Source: Ruminococcaceae bacterium UBA6392
GTDB taxonomy: Bacteria; Bacillota; Clostridia; Oscillospirales; Acutalibacteraceae
Length of the DNA: 11,255 bases
Assembly (NCBI GenBank): GCA_002438685.1
Contig: DJQG01000099.1
Coordinates: 1-11,255 of the forward strand
Reading direction: 5' to 3'
A model generated the notes under the pieces. It was not told the origin of the DNA. It did not search any database and saw only the letters and a list, made by a program, of their open reading frames with translations. A program made the translations under genes and the position numbers. This document shows positions 1-6,432 of this stretch, piece by piece. Within the stretch, counting starts at the first letter, position 1; each line of letters begins with the position of its first letter.

Positions 1-189
1 TGCAACGAGTGCGCCAAGGCGATAATCCAGAGCGGGATAAAAGAGGTAATTTATATCAGCGACAAATACCGCAACACCGACAGCGTGCGCGCATCGAAAA
101 GAATGTTCGACGCCGCAGGAGTGAAATACACGAAGCTCGAGATGAAGCGCGACAAGCTCGTTATCGACTTCAGCGAAAACTCAATATAA
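1..189 (+). CDS. comEB: Deoxycytidylate (dCMP) deaminase, C-terminal fragment
   Basis: This is the last 62 codons of a gene that begins before the window, in frame from base 1 to a TAA at 187-189. The fragment opens exactly on CNEC, which I read as the second half of the PCxxC zinc-binding motif of cytidine/deoxycytidylate deaminases, so both cysteine zinc ligands are visible while the upstream HAE catalytic motif is outside. The following AKAIIQSGIKEVIYISDKY and ASKRMFDAAGVKY stretches match the ComEB/dCMP deaminase family as I remember it. Known members convert dCMP to dUMP in the cytoplasm, feeding thymidylate synthesis. The gene ends with a serine/asparagine-rich tail and is followed 14 bp later by a terminator. 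The enzyme identity is inferred from a short fragment; other zinc-dependent nucleoside deaminases are less likely because of the IYISDKY-type segment. Confidence 0.8.
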   Translation, partial: CNECAKAIIQSGIKEVIYISDKYRNTDSVRASKRMFDAAGVKYTKLEMKRDKLVIDFSENSI

Positions 190-203
190 AATCAAGCTTT
201 CCT

Positions 204-229
204 GCGTCGCCTTTTCGGCGGCGCTTTTT
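204..229 (+). terminator. Rho-independent terminator of the dCMP deaminase gene
   Basis: GCGTCGCC (204-211) pairs with GGCGGCGC (217-224) across a TTTTC loop, with one G-T wobble, and is followed by five T (225-229). The tail overlaps the stop codon of the convergent xth gene (complement of 228-230). On the minus strand the hairpin is followed only by a delayed, broken T-run, so it may terminate that direction less well. Confidence 0.8.
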
Positions 230-992
230 ATATATCGACAGTCAGCTCGACCGGACAATGGTCGGAGCCGAATATCTCCTGATGTATTTTCGCGCCCGTA
301 AGGCGGCTATTGAGCCGCTCGGAGCAGAGAAAATAGTCGATGCGCCAGCCCGTGTTCCGCTCGCGCGATTTGAAGCGATAGCTCCACCAGCTGTACTGCC
401 CCTCGGCGTCGGGATAGAAGTATCTGAACGTATCAGTGAAGCCCGCCGAAAGCAGCTCGGTCATCTTGTTTCTCTCTTCGTCCGTGAAGCCGGGGTTCTT
501 GCGGTTCGTCTTGGGATTCTTCAAATCTATCTCGTTGTGCGCGACGTTCATATCACCGCAGACTATTACGGGCTTGTCCCTGTCGAGCGAGAGAAGATAG
601 TCCCTGAATGCGTCCTCCCATGTCATTCTGTAGTCGAGCCGGGCGAGCCCGTCCTGCGAATTTGGGGTATAGACGCAGACGAAATAGAAATTCTCGAATC
701 CGAGCGTTATCACGCGCCCCTCGCGGTCATGCTCGGGGATACCAATGCCGTATGACACGTTCAAAGGCTCTTCGCGCGAAAAGACCGCCGTGCCGGAATA
801 GCCCTTTTTCTCGGCGTAGTTCCAGTAGCAGTGATAGCCCTCTGGCGCAAAGTCGACCTGCCCCGCCTGAACCTTTGTCTCCTGCAGGCAGAGGATATCG
901 GCGTCAAGCGCCGCAAAAGCCTCGGAAAAGCCCTTGCCGATGCACGCTCTTATTCCGTTGACATTCCATGAGATGAGCTTTTTCTCCGCCAT
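228..992 (-). CDS. xth: Exodeoxyribonuclease III / AP endonuclease (ExoA/Xth family)
   Basis: The 254-residue protein belongs to the endonuclease/exonuclease/phosphatase fold family. Known members cleave the backbone 5' of abasic sites and remove 3'-blocking groups in base excision repair, in the cytoplasm. All catalytic positions are visible: N10 in ISWNVNGIRA, E38 in LQETK, Y108 in VYTPNS, D147 and N149 in GDMNVAH, D219 in RIDYF, and D244-H245 in GSDHCP. The length matches ExoA of Bacillus (about 250 residues). The start was set at 992 because AAAGGAG lies about 9 bases upstream of it; an in-frame ATG at 1034 would add 14 residues (MLRRIRYAPKGVCG) that do not belong to the family and would include the ribosome site. 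It is a single gene, convergent with the dCMP deaminase and divergent from the lipoprotein operon. Confidence 0.95.
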   Translation of the reverse strand: MAEKKLISWNVNGIRACIGKGFSEAFAALDADILCLQETKVQAGQVDFAPEGYHCYWNYAEKKGYSGTAVFSREEPLNVSYGIGIPEHDREGRVITLGFENFYFVCVYTPNSQDGLARLDYRMTWEDAFRDYLLSLDRDKPVIVCGDMNVAHNEIDLKNPKTNRKNPGFTDEERNKMTELLSAGFTDTFRYFYPDAEGQYSWWSYRFKSRERNTGWRIDYFLCSERLNSRLTGAKIHQEIFGSDHCPVELTVDI

Positions 993-1046
993 GCCGCAGA
1001 CTCCTTTCGGGGCGTATCTTATGCGCCGGAGCACATATACCTTAAT

Positions 1047-1075
1047 ATTATATCATAACTTTCGGCGGAATTCCA
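1047..1075 (-). promoter_or_regulatory. Putative promoter of xth
   Basis: Reading the minus strand, a perfect TATAAT (complement of 1047-1052) lies 55 bp upstream of the xth ATG. A weak -35 candidate, TGGAAT (complement of 1070-1075), sits 17 bp further upstream. The -10 is convincing and the -35 is not. Confidence 0.5.
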
Positions 1076-1157
1076 TAACTTTATAAAAGCTAATGTAAAC
1101 AATCTATTACTAGAAAGCAGAGCTTGATGTTATCTTGCATAAAAACACAGCGTTATT

Positions 1158-1178
1158 AATTTTGTTTTTATCAAAATT
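1158..1178. promoter_or_regulatory. Candidate operator: AT-rich dyad upstream of the -35
   Basis: AATTTTG (1158-1164) and CAAAATT (1172-1178) form a perfect 7-bp dyad around a 7-base T-rich spacer, ending 3 bp before the TTGACA of the lipoprotein promoter. The position suits a transcription factor or UP-like element, but AT-rich dyads arise easily by chance. Confidence 0.3.
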
Positions 1179-1181
1179 TAC

Positions 1182-1210
1182 TTGACATTATTAGTTAATT
1201 AGTGTAAATT
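1182..1210 (+). promoter_or_regulatory. Promoter of the lipoprotein operon
   Basis: A consensus -35, TTGACA (1182-1187), is followed after 17 bp by TAAATT (1205-1210, four of six consensus bases). The expected transcription start is near 1217, giving a leader of about 75 nt before the ATG at 1292. Upstream sequence is A/T-rich, which may act as an UP element. Confidence 0.7.
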
Positions 1211-1220
1211 TATAGTGCGC

Positions 1221-1246
1221 TGTGTTGCCTTGCAAAGTGCAGCACA
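1221..1246 (+). promoter_or_regulatory. 5'-terminal stem-loop in the lipoprotein mRNA leader
   Basis: TGTGTTGC (1221-1228) pairs with GCAGCACA (1239-1246) over eight positions with one G-U wobble, closing a 10-nt loop. It would begin within a few bases of the predicted transcript start. There is no T-tract after it (five A follow), so it is not an intrinsic terminator. A stem at the very 5' end is a known way to protect an mRNA from decay (as in ompA of E. coli); that role here is inference. Confidence 0.4.
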
Positions 1247-1291
1247 AAAAGGGCGGAAAGACCCGAAAATATTTTATGAAAGGTTTTTGAC

Positions 1292-2239
1292 ATGAAAAAG
1301 AATCTTCTGAAGATCGCTTCCCTGCTTCTTGTCCTCGCGATGATATTCTCGTTCGCGGCGTGCAAGAGCGACAAGGACAACGGCGGTTCCACAGCCCCCT
1401 CCGAAAGCTCCGCAGACGCGAACAACACCGTCTCCGACGAGAGCACCCCCGCAGAAGCCTCAAGCGAGGACGCTTCTGCCGAGTCAACCGAGGTTGAGAC
1501 CGTTACCGACGCTTCCGGCAAGGTCATCGAGACCAAGCCCGCCGACAGCGGCAAGGCTCCCGTAGTCACCTCGAAGGGCAACAAGGCTCCCTCGAGCACC
1601 GCAGATATCCTCAACTATTACAACGCAGCCACAAAGGCAGCCGTCTCCGGCAAGGTCGGCTTTGCAAAGCACAGAGAGACCAAGAACGAAAAGATCGAGG
1701 CAAACGCTGTTGTCAAGCAGTTCAAGAGCCTTATTTACAAGTTCATGGGCATCGGCACCGAGAACGCCTACAACGAGACCGTCACCAAGGGTCAGTGGGA
1801 TACCGACACCAACAAGTATTTCCTCAGAGCTTCTACCCTCGGCACCGGCGACGTCACCGCGGCTTCCTGCAAGCAGAGCGGCTCGAACTACATAATCACC
1901 ATCAACATTAAGAACGGCAACTCCTATGCTACCAAAGGTACCGCGAGCTGCAACGCTCCCCTCGACAAGAGCGGAATCTGTGTCGGCGACAAGGATAAGG
2001 GCTACTACGACCACAAGAGAGCCAGCTGCATCTATGACGCTATCGATGAAGTTTACGGCGGCGCAAAGGTCACCGAGAGCTATTCGGGCGCAGTTGTTAC
2101 CGCAACCATCGACGCCGCGACCGGTCATTTCGTCAAGCTCGATGTCAAGTTTGATATCACCGTCAACATCGACATCGGCATTGGCAAGCCCACCGCCACC
2201 GGAACATCATATGTAAGCTATTCTAACTTCAAATACTAA
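1292..2239 (+). CDS. Secreted lipoprotein, uncharacterised; first of a paralogous pair
   Basis: I do not recognise a characterised family. Residues 1-23 are a type II signal peptide (MKKNLLKIAS start, hydrophobic core) with lipobox SFAAC, so C24 would be lipidated and the protein anchored to the outer face of the membrane. Residues 25-70 are a Ser/Asp/Glu/Ala-rich flexible linker, ending in VTDASGKVIETK (71-82), which recurs in the next gene. From about residue 100 a folded domain begins: a predicted helix (TADILNYYNAATKAAVSGKVGFAK), then alternating beta-type segments ending YVSYSNFKY. Mature cysteines are C193, C220, C230 and C246. AAAGG at 1279-1283 is 8 bp before the ATG. Codon use is strongly biased (AAG, AGA, ATC), unlike neighbouring genes, which suggests abundant protein. 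The next gene follows after 23 bp, so the two are probably co-transcribed. Binding or structural roles are possible; no enzyme motif is visible. Confidence 0.85.
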   Translation: MKKNLLKIASLLLVLAMIFSFAACKSDKDNGGSTAPSESSADANNTVSDESTPAEASSEDASAESTEVETVTDASGKVIETKPADSGKAPVVTSKGNKAPSSTADILNYYNAATKAAVSGKVGFAKHRETKNEKIEANAVVKQFKSLIYKFMGIGTENAYNETVTKGQWDTDTNKYFLRASTLGTGDVTAASCKQSGSNYIITINIKNGNSYATKGTASCNAPLDKSGICVGDKDKGYYDHKRASCIYDAIDEVYGGAKVTESYSGAVVTATIDAATGHFVKLDVKFDITVNIDIGIGKPTATGTSYVSYSNFKY

Positions 2240-2262
2240 TTTTTACAAGGGGATAGAAAACA

Positions 2263-3231
2263 ATGAATAAGAACTTCAAGAGAATCGCGGCTCTTCTGCT
2301 CGCGATCGCCATGATTGCAAGCTTCGCGGCATGCAATAAAGACAAGGATAACAACGACACAACTGCCGCCGGCGACATCGCCATAAACGGCGACGCTATC
2401 GCGGACGATCTGCTTCCCGAGGCTTCTTCCGAAGCGGCTTCGGACGCGACTGCCGCCGAGACCGAGATAGTGACCGACAAAGAGGGTCACACCGTTATCG
2501 AGACCAAGGCTCCCGCAGACAGCTCCGCGAAGCCCTCGAACAGCAAGCCCGAGAGCTATGCAGAAATTCTCGCCGCTTACAGAGATGTTCTCAATCTTGC
2601 AAAGAGCAGCAAGGTCGGCTATGAGAAGTCCGAGTGGCAGACCCTGCCCAAGGACAAGAGAAACTTCGACGGCTTTGTTATCAACGCAGCTCTCCCCATT
2701 GCCGAGCTGTTCATGACCAGCGAGAAGGATGCCAGAGGCAGCAAGCACGAGAACAACCCGAAGGGCACCGACATGAAGTGGTTCCCGATCTATCAGCACC
2801 CCACAAAGGGCTGCACGCTGACCGATGTCAGCAAGATTAAGAGCGCGAAGTGCGAAGTGCTCTCAAACGGCAACTACAAGATCACGATAGTCCTCAAAGA
2901 GGATATCAATCCCGAGCCCTGCAACCCCACCACCGGCGTTATCCCGAAGGGCTTCACCGGAACGATGTTCAGCCCCATCGCCAAGGCGGACGTTGACAAC
3001 ACCCTCAAGAACGACTCCAGAGTTACGAAGGTCGTCAAGGATGTTGAGTATTCGCTCAAGTATTATGACTGCACCGCAGTTCTTACTTACAATCCCAAGA
3101 ACAACCACATGGTATCGCTCAACCAGTATATGCATGTTCTCGTCACCGGCTCCGGCAAGGTCATAGGCAGCAAGTTTAGCGGCAGCGCGGTTCTCGACAA
3201 TTACCTTGAGATAAGCAACGTCAAGTATTAA
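2263..3231 (+). CDS. Secreted lipoprotein, uncharacterised; second of the paralogous pair
   Basis: This 322-residue protein is a diverged paralogue of the preceding one. The signal peptide and lipobox (SFAAC, C24) fall at the same residue numbers, then comes an acidic/Ala/Ser/Thr linker, the VTDKEGHTVIETK motif (70-82), and a helix-first domain (YAEILAAYRDVLNLAKSSKVGYEK). The strand AKCEVLSNGNYKITIVLKE aligns with ASCKQSGSNYIITINIKN of the first gene, and the CNPT segment with its CNAP. Both end in a Y/F-rich strand (EISNVKY here). Cysteines in the mature part are C184, C197, C220 and C270; the pairs C197/C193 and C220/C220 appear equivalent between the two proteins. The helix-to-strand region carries an insert (about 125-180) not matched in the first protein. 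AAGGGGA (2247-2253) is 9 bp from the ATG. All five arginines are AGA. A terminator follows 20 bp after the stop. Function unknown. Confidence 0.85.
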   Translation: MNKNFKRIAALLLAIAMIASFAACNKDKDNNDTTAAGDIAINGDAIADDLLPEASSEAASDATAAETEIVTDKEGHTVIETKAPADSSAKPSNSKPESYAEILAAYRDVLNLAKSSKVGYEKSEWQTLPKDKRNFDGFVINAALPIAELFMTSEKDARGSKHENNPKGTDMKWFPIYQHPTKGCTLTDVSKIKSAKCEVLSNGNYKITIVLKEDINPEPCNPTTGVIPKGFTGTMFSPIAKADVDNTLKNDSRVTKVVKDVEYSLKYYDCTAVLTYNPKNNHMVSLNQYMHVLVTGSGKVIGSKFSGSAVLDNYLEISNVKY

Positions 3232-3251
3232 TCGAATAGCAAAATAGAAAA

Positions 3252-3287
3252 GGCGCGGTTCACAGCTTATGTGTGCCGTGTCTTTTT
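3252..3287 (+). terminator. Rho-independent terminator of the lipoprotein operon
   Basis: GGCGCGG (3252-3258) pairs with CCGTGTC (3276-3282), using two wobbles. The stem is partly extended inward by CAC/GTG, and five T follow (3283-3287). It lies 20 bp after the stop of the second lipoprotein gene. Confidence 0.75.
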
Positions 3288-3320
3288 ATATAACCCGCTT
3301 TTTCGGATATAACAACAAAC

Positions 3321-3349
3321 TTGAAAAATTGCCCCGAATAGGGTATAAT
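3321..3349 (+). promoter_or_regulatory. Promoter of the membrane protein gene
   Basis: TTGAAA (3321-3326), a 17-bp spacer and a perfect TATAAT (3344-3349) form a near-consensus vegetative promoter. The expected start is near 3356, giving a short leader of about 25 nt before the ATG at 3381. It separates this gene from the terminated lipoprotein operon. Confidence 0.85.
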
Positions 3350-3380
3350 TAGCTGACTTTAAAAAACTTGTGAGGTACCT

Positions 3381-5471
3381 ATGGACAAAGAAAACAGAAA
3401 ATTTCTGAAAAAGCTTTCCGTATGCGTCGCCGTTCTGTTTGTTATAGTAACGGCCGTGAGCCTGTGCGTGATGAATTTTACGCCGATAAACAGACTCCTC
3501 GGCGGATATGAGGAGCAGAAGCTCGATCTTTCCCGCGCGGACGGAGCCAATATTACTTATAACGACGACGGCACGATAACACTCGGCGAGGGCTATTCCG
3601 AGATAGAGTTCACCGGCATTGACGCGCGTGTCGGCTCGATAGGGTTCGATGTCGACTTCGGAGAGGCGACAAAGGGCGGCAAGGTCTATGTCGATTTTGC
3701 CGATTCAACGAGCTCTTATTATCGCACGAACTTAGCGAAGCTCACGCTCGAAAAAGATCTCGACAATGTCATGACCTGCAACTTTTCCGGCGAGGTATCG
3801 AGTCTCAGACTCAAGATATCACTCGACGATTATCACGGCGCAACGCTCAAGGGCATCACGCTCAATCAGTCGATAAGCGCGCTGCACATAGCGGAAATCA
3901 TTCTCATATATTTATTCATAGCCATTGCCGCCGTAATTATCATCTATGTTATAGCGAATCCCGCCGGCGCACGCAAGAAATTCTCCGAAAACAGGGTCAA
4001 CTGCACCCGCATCGCGGCAGTCATAACCGCCGCCGCAATGGTGTTCACGGTTTGCCTTACTATTACCAATGTCATGAAAGGCTGGTCGACTACGCACTAC
4101 AGCTTCACTTCGCAGGAGGGCGACCAGATAACCAAGGAGCTTGTCGACGCGTTTGAGCATCATCAGGTGAACCTTCTCGAAGAGCCGGACGAAGACCTGC
4201 TCAAGATGGACAATCCCTATGAATACGCAAAACGCGACGCCGAGATAGGCGCGGGCAACTTTCTCTGGGATCACTGCCTGTATAACGGCAAATATTATTC
4301 TTATTACGGCATCGGCCCTGTCATCGCACTGTTCCTGCCGTATCACCTGATAACTGGGTACTATTTCCCGACCGGCTGGGCAACGCTGATGTTTGCGCTC
4401 GTCGGAATAATATTCCTGACGAAGATATATCTCGCCGTGATAGATAAAAAATTTCGCGACCTGCCGACAAATACGGTGCTCGCGGGGCTGATAACCTTGC
4501 AGATGTCCTCGGGAATCATGTTCTCCGCGGCGCGTCCGCTGTTCTATGAGCTTGCCATCTCAGGCGGATTCATGTGCGTGACTATCGGCGCGTATCTGCT
4601 CATGACCTCGAACATTCTCTGGGACGGCAAAATATCATATGTCCGCCTCGGCTTTGCCTCGTTCTTCCTCGGCTACGCCGTACTCTGCCGCCCGACGCTC
4701 GCGGTCTATTGCATCGCCGCGCTGTTCTTCTTCGCGGGCGGACTCAAAAAAGCGCTCGACGGACTCGAAAAGAAGCAGAAGACCCGCGCGTTTTTCAAAT
4801 ATGCGGCGGTTGCCCTCGTCCCGCTCGGCATTATCGCCCTCGGGCAAATGACATATAACTATCTGCGCTTTGACAATCCGCTCGATTTCGGTATTCAGTA
4901 TTCGCTGACGATAAATGACTTCACCCACGCGGAATTCCACTGGAAATATGTGCTCGTCAATATGTATGCGTATCTTCTGAATATGCCGCACTTCACGCCC
5001 AAGACATTCACGCACCTCGCTTCTTCCGCGGAGCGCTTCGGGCTCAACGGCTATATGTTCTTCGACGATGTGGGCAAGAACCTTATCTCCGTCGGAATCA
5101 TATACCGTGCACTGCCTGTGTTCGCCTATCTGTTCTCGGGCAAGGCATTGCAGCGCATCGAGAAGAAAAAGCGCGTGCTGCCGATTCTGCTTATCGGCGT
5201 GACCTGCATTCTCATGCCGCTCGCGATAATCTTCTCCTCATGGGAGAGCGGCTATGCCGTGCGCTACAATGCGGACTTCTCATGGCAGATGGTCATCGGC
5301 GCTCTCGTCATCGCGTTCACGCTCTATAAGAGCATCAAGTCGGAGAGTACAAAGAAGCTTGTCGATTTGATATTCACGATCTCGACCGTCGCGTGCATAT
5401 ATGTGAACATGGCTCAGCTGATTTCGTTCACGGGCGTTGAAGGTGCTTTCTGGATGAATCTCTGGAGATAA
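3381..5471 (+). CDS. Polytopic membrane protein, GT-C glycosyltransferase-like
   Basis: The 696-residue protein starts with a transmembrane segment (about 12-32), then a roughly 130-residue, beta-rich, probably extracytoplasmic domain (33-165). Some ten further hydrophobic segments follow (e.g. 168-192, 209-229, 309-325, 332-352, 364-383, 421-452, 472-490, 598-618, 634-649, 660-682). The loop after the third segment carries EGDQITKELVDAFEHHQVNL, NPYEYAKRD and WDHCLYNGKYYSYYGIGP. Later motifs are RPTL, NYLRFDNPLDFGIQYSLT and WESGYAVRYNADFSW. This pattern of an acidic first large loop plus conserved aromatic loops recalls GT-C-fold enzymes that transfer sugars from lipid-linked donors outside the membrane, and large uncharacterised membrane families in Clostridia. 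That assignment is inference; I cannot name a family. TGAGGT at 3371-3376 precedes the ATG. Genes for cell-wall polymer synthesis are not visible nearby. The methyltransferase downstream may be co-transcribed. Confidence 0.8.
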   Translation: MDKENRKFLKKLSVCVAVLFVIVTAVSLCVMNFTPINRLLGGYEEQKLDLSRADGANITYNDDGTITLGEGYSEIEFTGIDARVGSIGFDVDFGEATKGGKVYVDFADSTSSYYRTNLAKLTLEKDLDNVMTCNFSGEVSSLRLKISLDDYHGATLKGITLNQSISALHIAEIILIYLFIAIAAVIIIYVIANPAGARKKFSENRVNCTRIAAVITAAAMVFTVCLTITNVMKGWSTTHYSFTSQEGDQITKELVDAFEHHQVNLLEEPDEDLLKMDNPYEYAKRDAEIGAGNFLWDHCLYNGKYYSYYGIGPVIALFLPYHLITGYYFPTGWATLMFALVGIIFLTKIYLAVIDKKFRDLPTNTVLAGLITLQMSSGIMFSAARPLFYELAISGGFMCVTIGAYLLMTSNILWDGKISYVRLGFASFFLGYAVLCRPTLAVYCIAALFFFAGGLKKALDGLEKKQKTRAFFKYAAVALVPLGIIALGQMTYNYLRFDNPLDFGIQYSLTINDFTHAEFHWKYVLVNMYAYLLNMPHFTPKTFTHLASSAERFGLNGYMFFDDVGKNLISVGIIYRALPVFAYLFSGKALQRIEKKKRVLPILLIGVTCILMPLAIIFSSWESGYAVRYNADFSWQMVIGALVIAFTLYKSIKSESTKKLVDLIFTISTVACIYVNMAQLISFTGVEGAFWMNLWR

Positions 5472-5484
5472 ATAAAACTAATCT

Positions 5485-5511
5485 GACCCTGTCTGCCGCG
5501 CGGACGGGGTC
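5485..5511 (+). promoter_or_regulatory. 12-bp hairpin without U-tract between membrane protein and methyltransferase genes
   Basis: GACCCTGTCTGC (5485-5496) pairs completely with GCGGACGGGGTC (5500-5511), two of the pairs being G-T wobbles, across a CGC loop. The following bases are CAAAACAC, so it lacks the U-run of an intrinsic terminator. It ends 7 bp before the ribosome site of the methyltransferase (AGGGTGAT, 5519-5526). It could be an intercistronic RNA structure that tunes expression or decay, a weak terminator, or a protein-bound site. Confidence 0.6.
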
Positions 5512-5529
5512 AAAACACAGGGTGATATC

Positions 5530-6318
5530 ATGGATATAAAAGATGAGAGAATCGACGGCGGCAAGGCGTTCGACTGGGGCAGGACTTCCGGCGATTATGC
5601 GCGCTTTCGCGACATATACCCGACAGAGTTCTATGAAAAAATAGCCGCCCGCAAAATAGGCATTTCGGGGCAGAGCGTGCTCGACCTCGGCACGGGCACG
5701 GGCGTTCTGCCGCGCAACATGTACCGCTTCGGCGCAAAATGGACGGGGACGGACATATCCCCGGAGCAGATAGAGCAGGCAAAAAAGCTCTCGCAGGGCA
5801 TGGACATCGGCTATTACGCGATGCCGGCTGAAAAGATAGACTTCCCGGACGCGTCATTTGACGCCGCAACCGCCTGCCAGTGCTTCTGGTATTTTGACCA
5901 CGAAAAGCTCATTCCGCAGCTCTGCCGCATGCTCAAAAACGACGGGCGTTTTCTTGTTCTGTGCATGGAGTGGCTGCCGTTTGAAGACAAGATTGCCGGC
6001 ATGAGCGAAAACCTTGTGCTCAGATACAGCCCCGACTGGAGCGGAGCGGGCGAGACGATGCACCCGATAGAGATACCCGCCTGCTATAAAGAAAAGTTCG
6101 AGTTCGTGCATCACGAGGAGTGGAAGCTGAAGGTTCATTTCACGCGCGAGAGCTGGAACGGCAGGATGAAAGCCTGCCGCGGAATCGGTGCGTCGCTGAC
6201 GCCCGAAGAGATAGAAAACTGGGAGCGCGAACATCTCAGAATGCTCAGAGAAAACGCACCCGAAGAGTTCGATATCCTCCACTTCGCCGCCATGGCGGAG
6301 CTCAGGAAAAAAGACTGA
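5530..6318 (+). CDS. Class I SAM-dependent methyltransferase, substrate unknown
   Basis: The 262-residue soluble protein has the Rossmann-type methyltransferase core. Motif I is VLDLGTGTG (50-58), the SAM-ribose acidic residue is D75 at the end of strand 2 (GTDIS), the adenine-side region is AEKIDFPDASFD (100-111), and the strand-4 region is ACQCFWYFD (115-123), followed by LCRMLKNDGRFLVLCMEW, the usual post-core strand. It resembles the broad Methyltransf_11/25 group, which acts on small molecules, lipids, quinones or proteins; the C-terminal half (150-262), with MHPIEIPACY and HFTRESWNGRMKACRGIG, probably holds the acceptor site. No substrate can be read from sequence. The ATG follows AGGGTGAT at 5519-5526. 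No promoter is evident in the 58 bp before it, so it may depend on read-through from the membrane protein gene. A strong terminator follows. Confidence 0.88.
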   Translation: MDIKDERIDGGKAFDWGRTSGDYARFRDIYPTEFYEKIAARKIGISGQSVLDLGTGTGVLPRNMYRFGAKWTGTDISPEQIEQAKKLSQGMDIGYYAMPAEKIDFPDASFDAATACQCFWYFDHEKLIPQLCRMLKNDGRFLVLCMEWLPFEDKIAGMSENLVLRYSPDWSGAGETMHPIEIPACYKEKFEFVHHEEWKLKVHFTRESWNGRMKACRGIGASLTPEEIENWEREHLRMLRENAPEEFDILHFAAMAELRKKD

Positions 6319-6320
6319 TA

Positions 6321-6362
6321 AAGCAGCAAATCCTACCCGTTCTCGGGTAGGATTTGCTGCTT
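6321..6362. terminator. Bidirectional terminator between methyltransferase and Ca2+-ATPase
   Basis: A perfect 19-bp stem (6321-6339 with 6344-6362) closes a TTCT loop, starting 2 bp after the methyltransferase stop. On the plus strand it runs into TTTTGTGTTTT. On the minus strand the stem ends in AAGCAGC/GCTGCTT followed by TATCAG and then TCTTTTTT, so it can serve both convergent genes; the ATPase stop is about 70 bp away. Confidence 0.9.
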
Positions 6363-6432
6363 TTGTGTTTTGAGAATAAGTTTAAGTATGCAGGTGAAGT
6401 TGTTTTGGTGCTGTGGCACGCAGTCTTGCAAA

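Larger units (their letters stand above)
1144..1226. repeat. 9-bp inverted repeat flanking the lipoprotein promoter
   Basis: AACACAGCG at 1144-1152 is the exact reverse complement of CGCTGTGTT at 1218-1226, with 65 bp between. The arms bracket the -35 and -10 elements, and the dyad centre falls on the -35. A 9-bp match in a gap of this size can occur by chance, so a looping operator is only a possibility. The right arm also takes part in the leader stem-loop listed separately. Confidence 0.3.

Noticed and set aside
9..755. 248-codon plus-strand open frame at the left end
   Set aside because: It overlaps both the in-frame dCMP deaminase end and the xth gene on the opposite strand; its protein is Arg/Glu-rich and resembles nothing, as expected for a shadow frame.
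990..1034. Longer xth start at 1034
   Set aside because: It would add 14 unrelated residues and place the clear AAAGGAG ribosome site inside the coding region; the start at 992 fits the family N-terminus.
1057..1067. 11-mer AACTTTCGGCG also present inverted at 9097-9107, as a shared regulatory site
   Set aside because: An 11-base match is expected many times by chance in a window of this size, and the two copies have opposite orientation relative to the genes they precede.
1200..1291. Riboswitch in the lipoprotein leader (a GCAAAG segment hinted at a c-di-GMP type)
   Set aside because: Apart from that short segment, none of the conserved core elements of the c-di-GMP riboswitch or other classes I know are present.
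1484..2128. 214-codon minus-strand open frame opposite the first lipoprotein gene
   Set aside because: Its Gly/Val/Leu/Ala-rich product follows from the strong codon bias of the real gene on the other strand; no ribosome site or family match.
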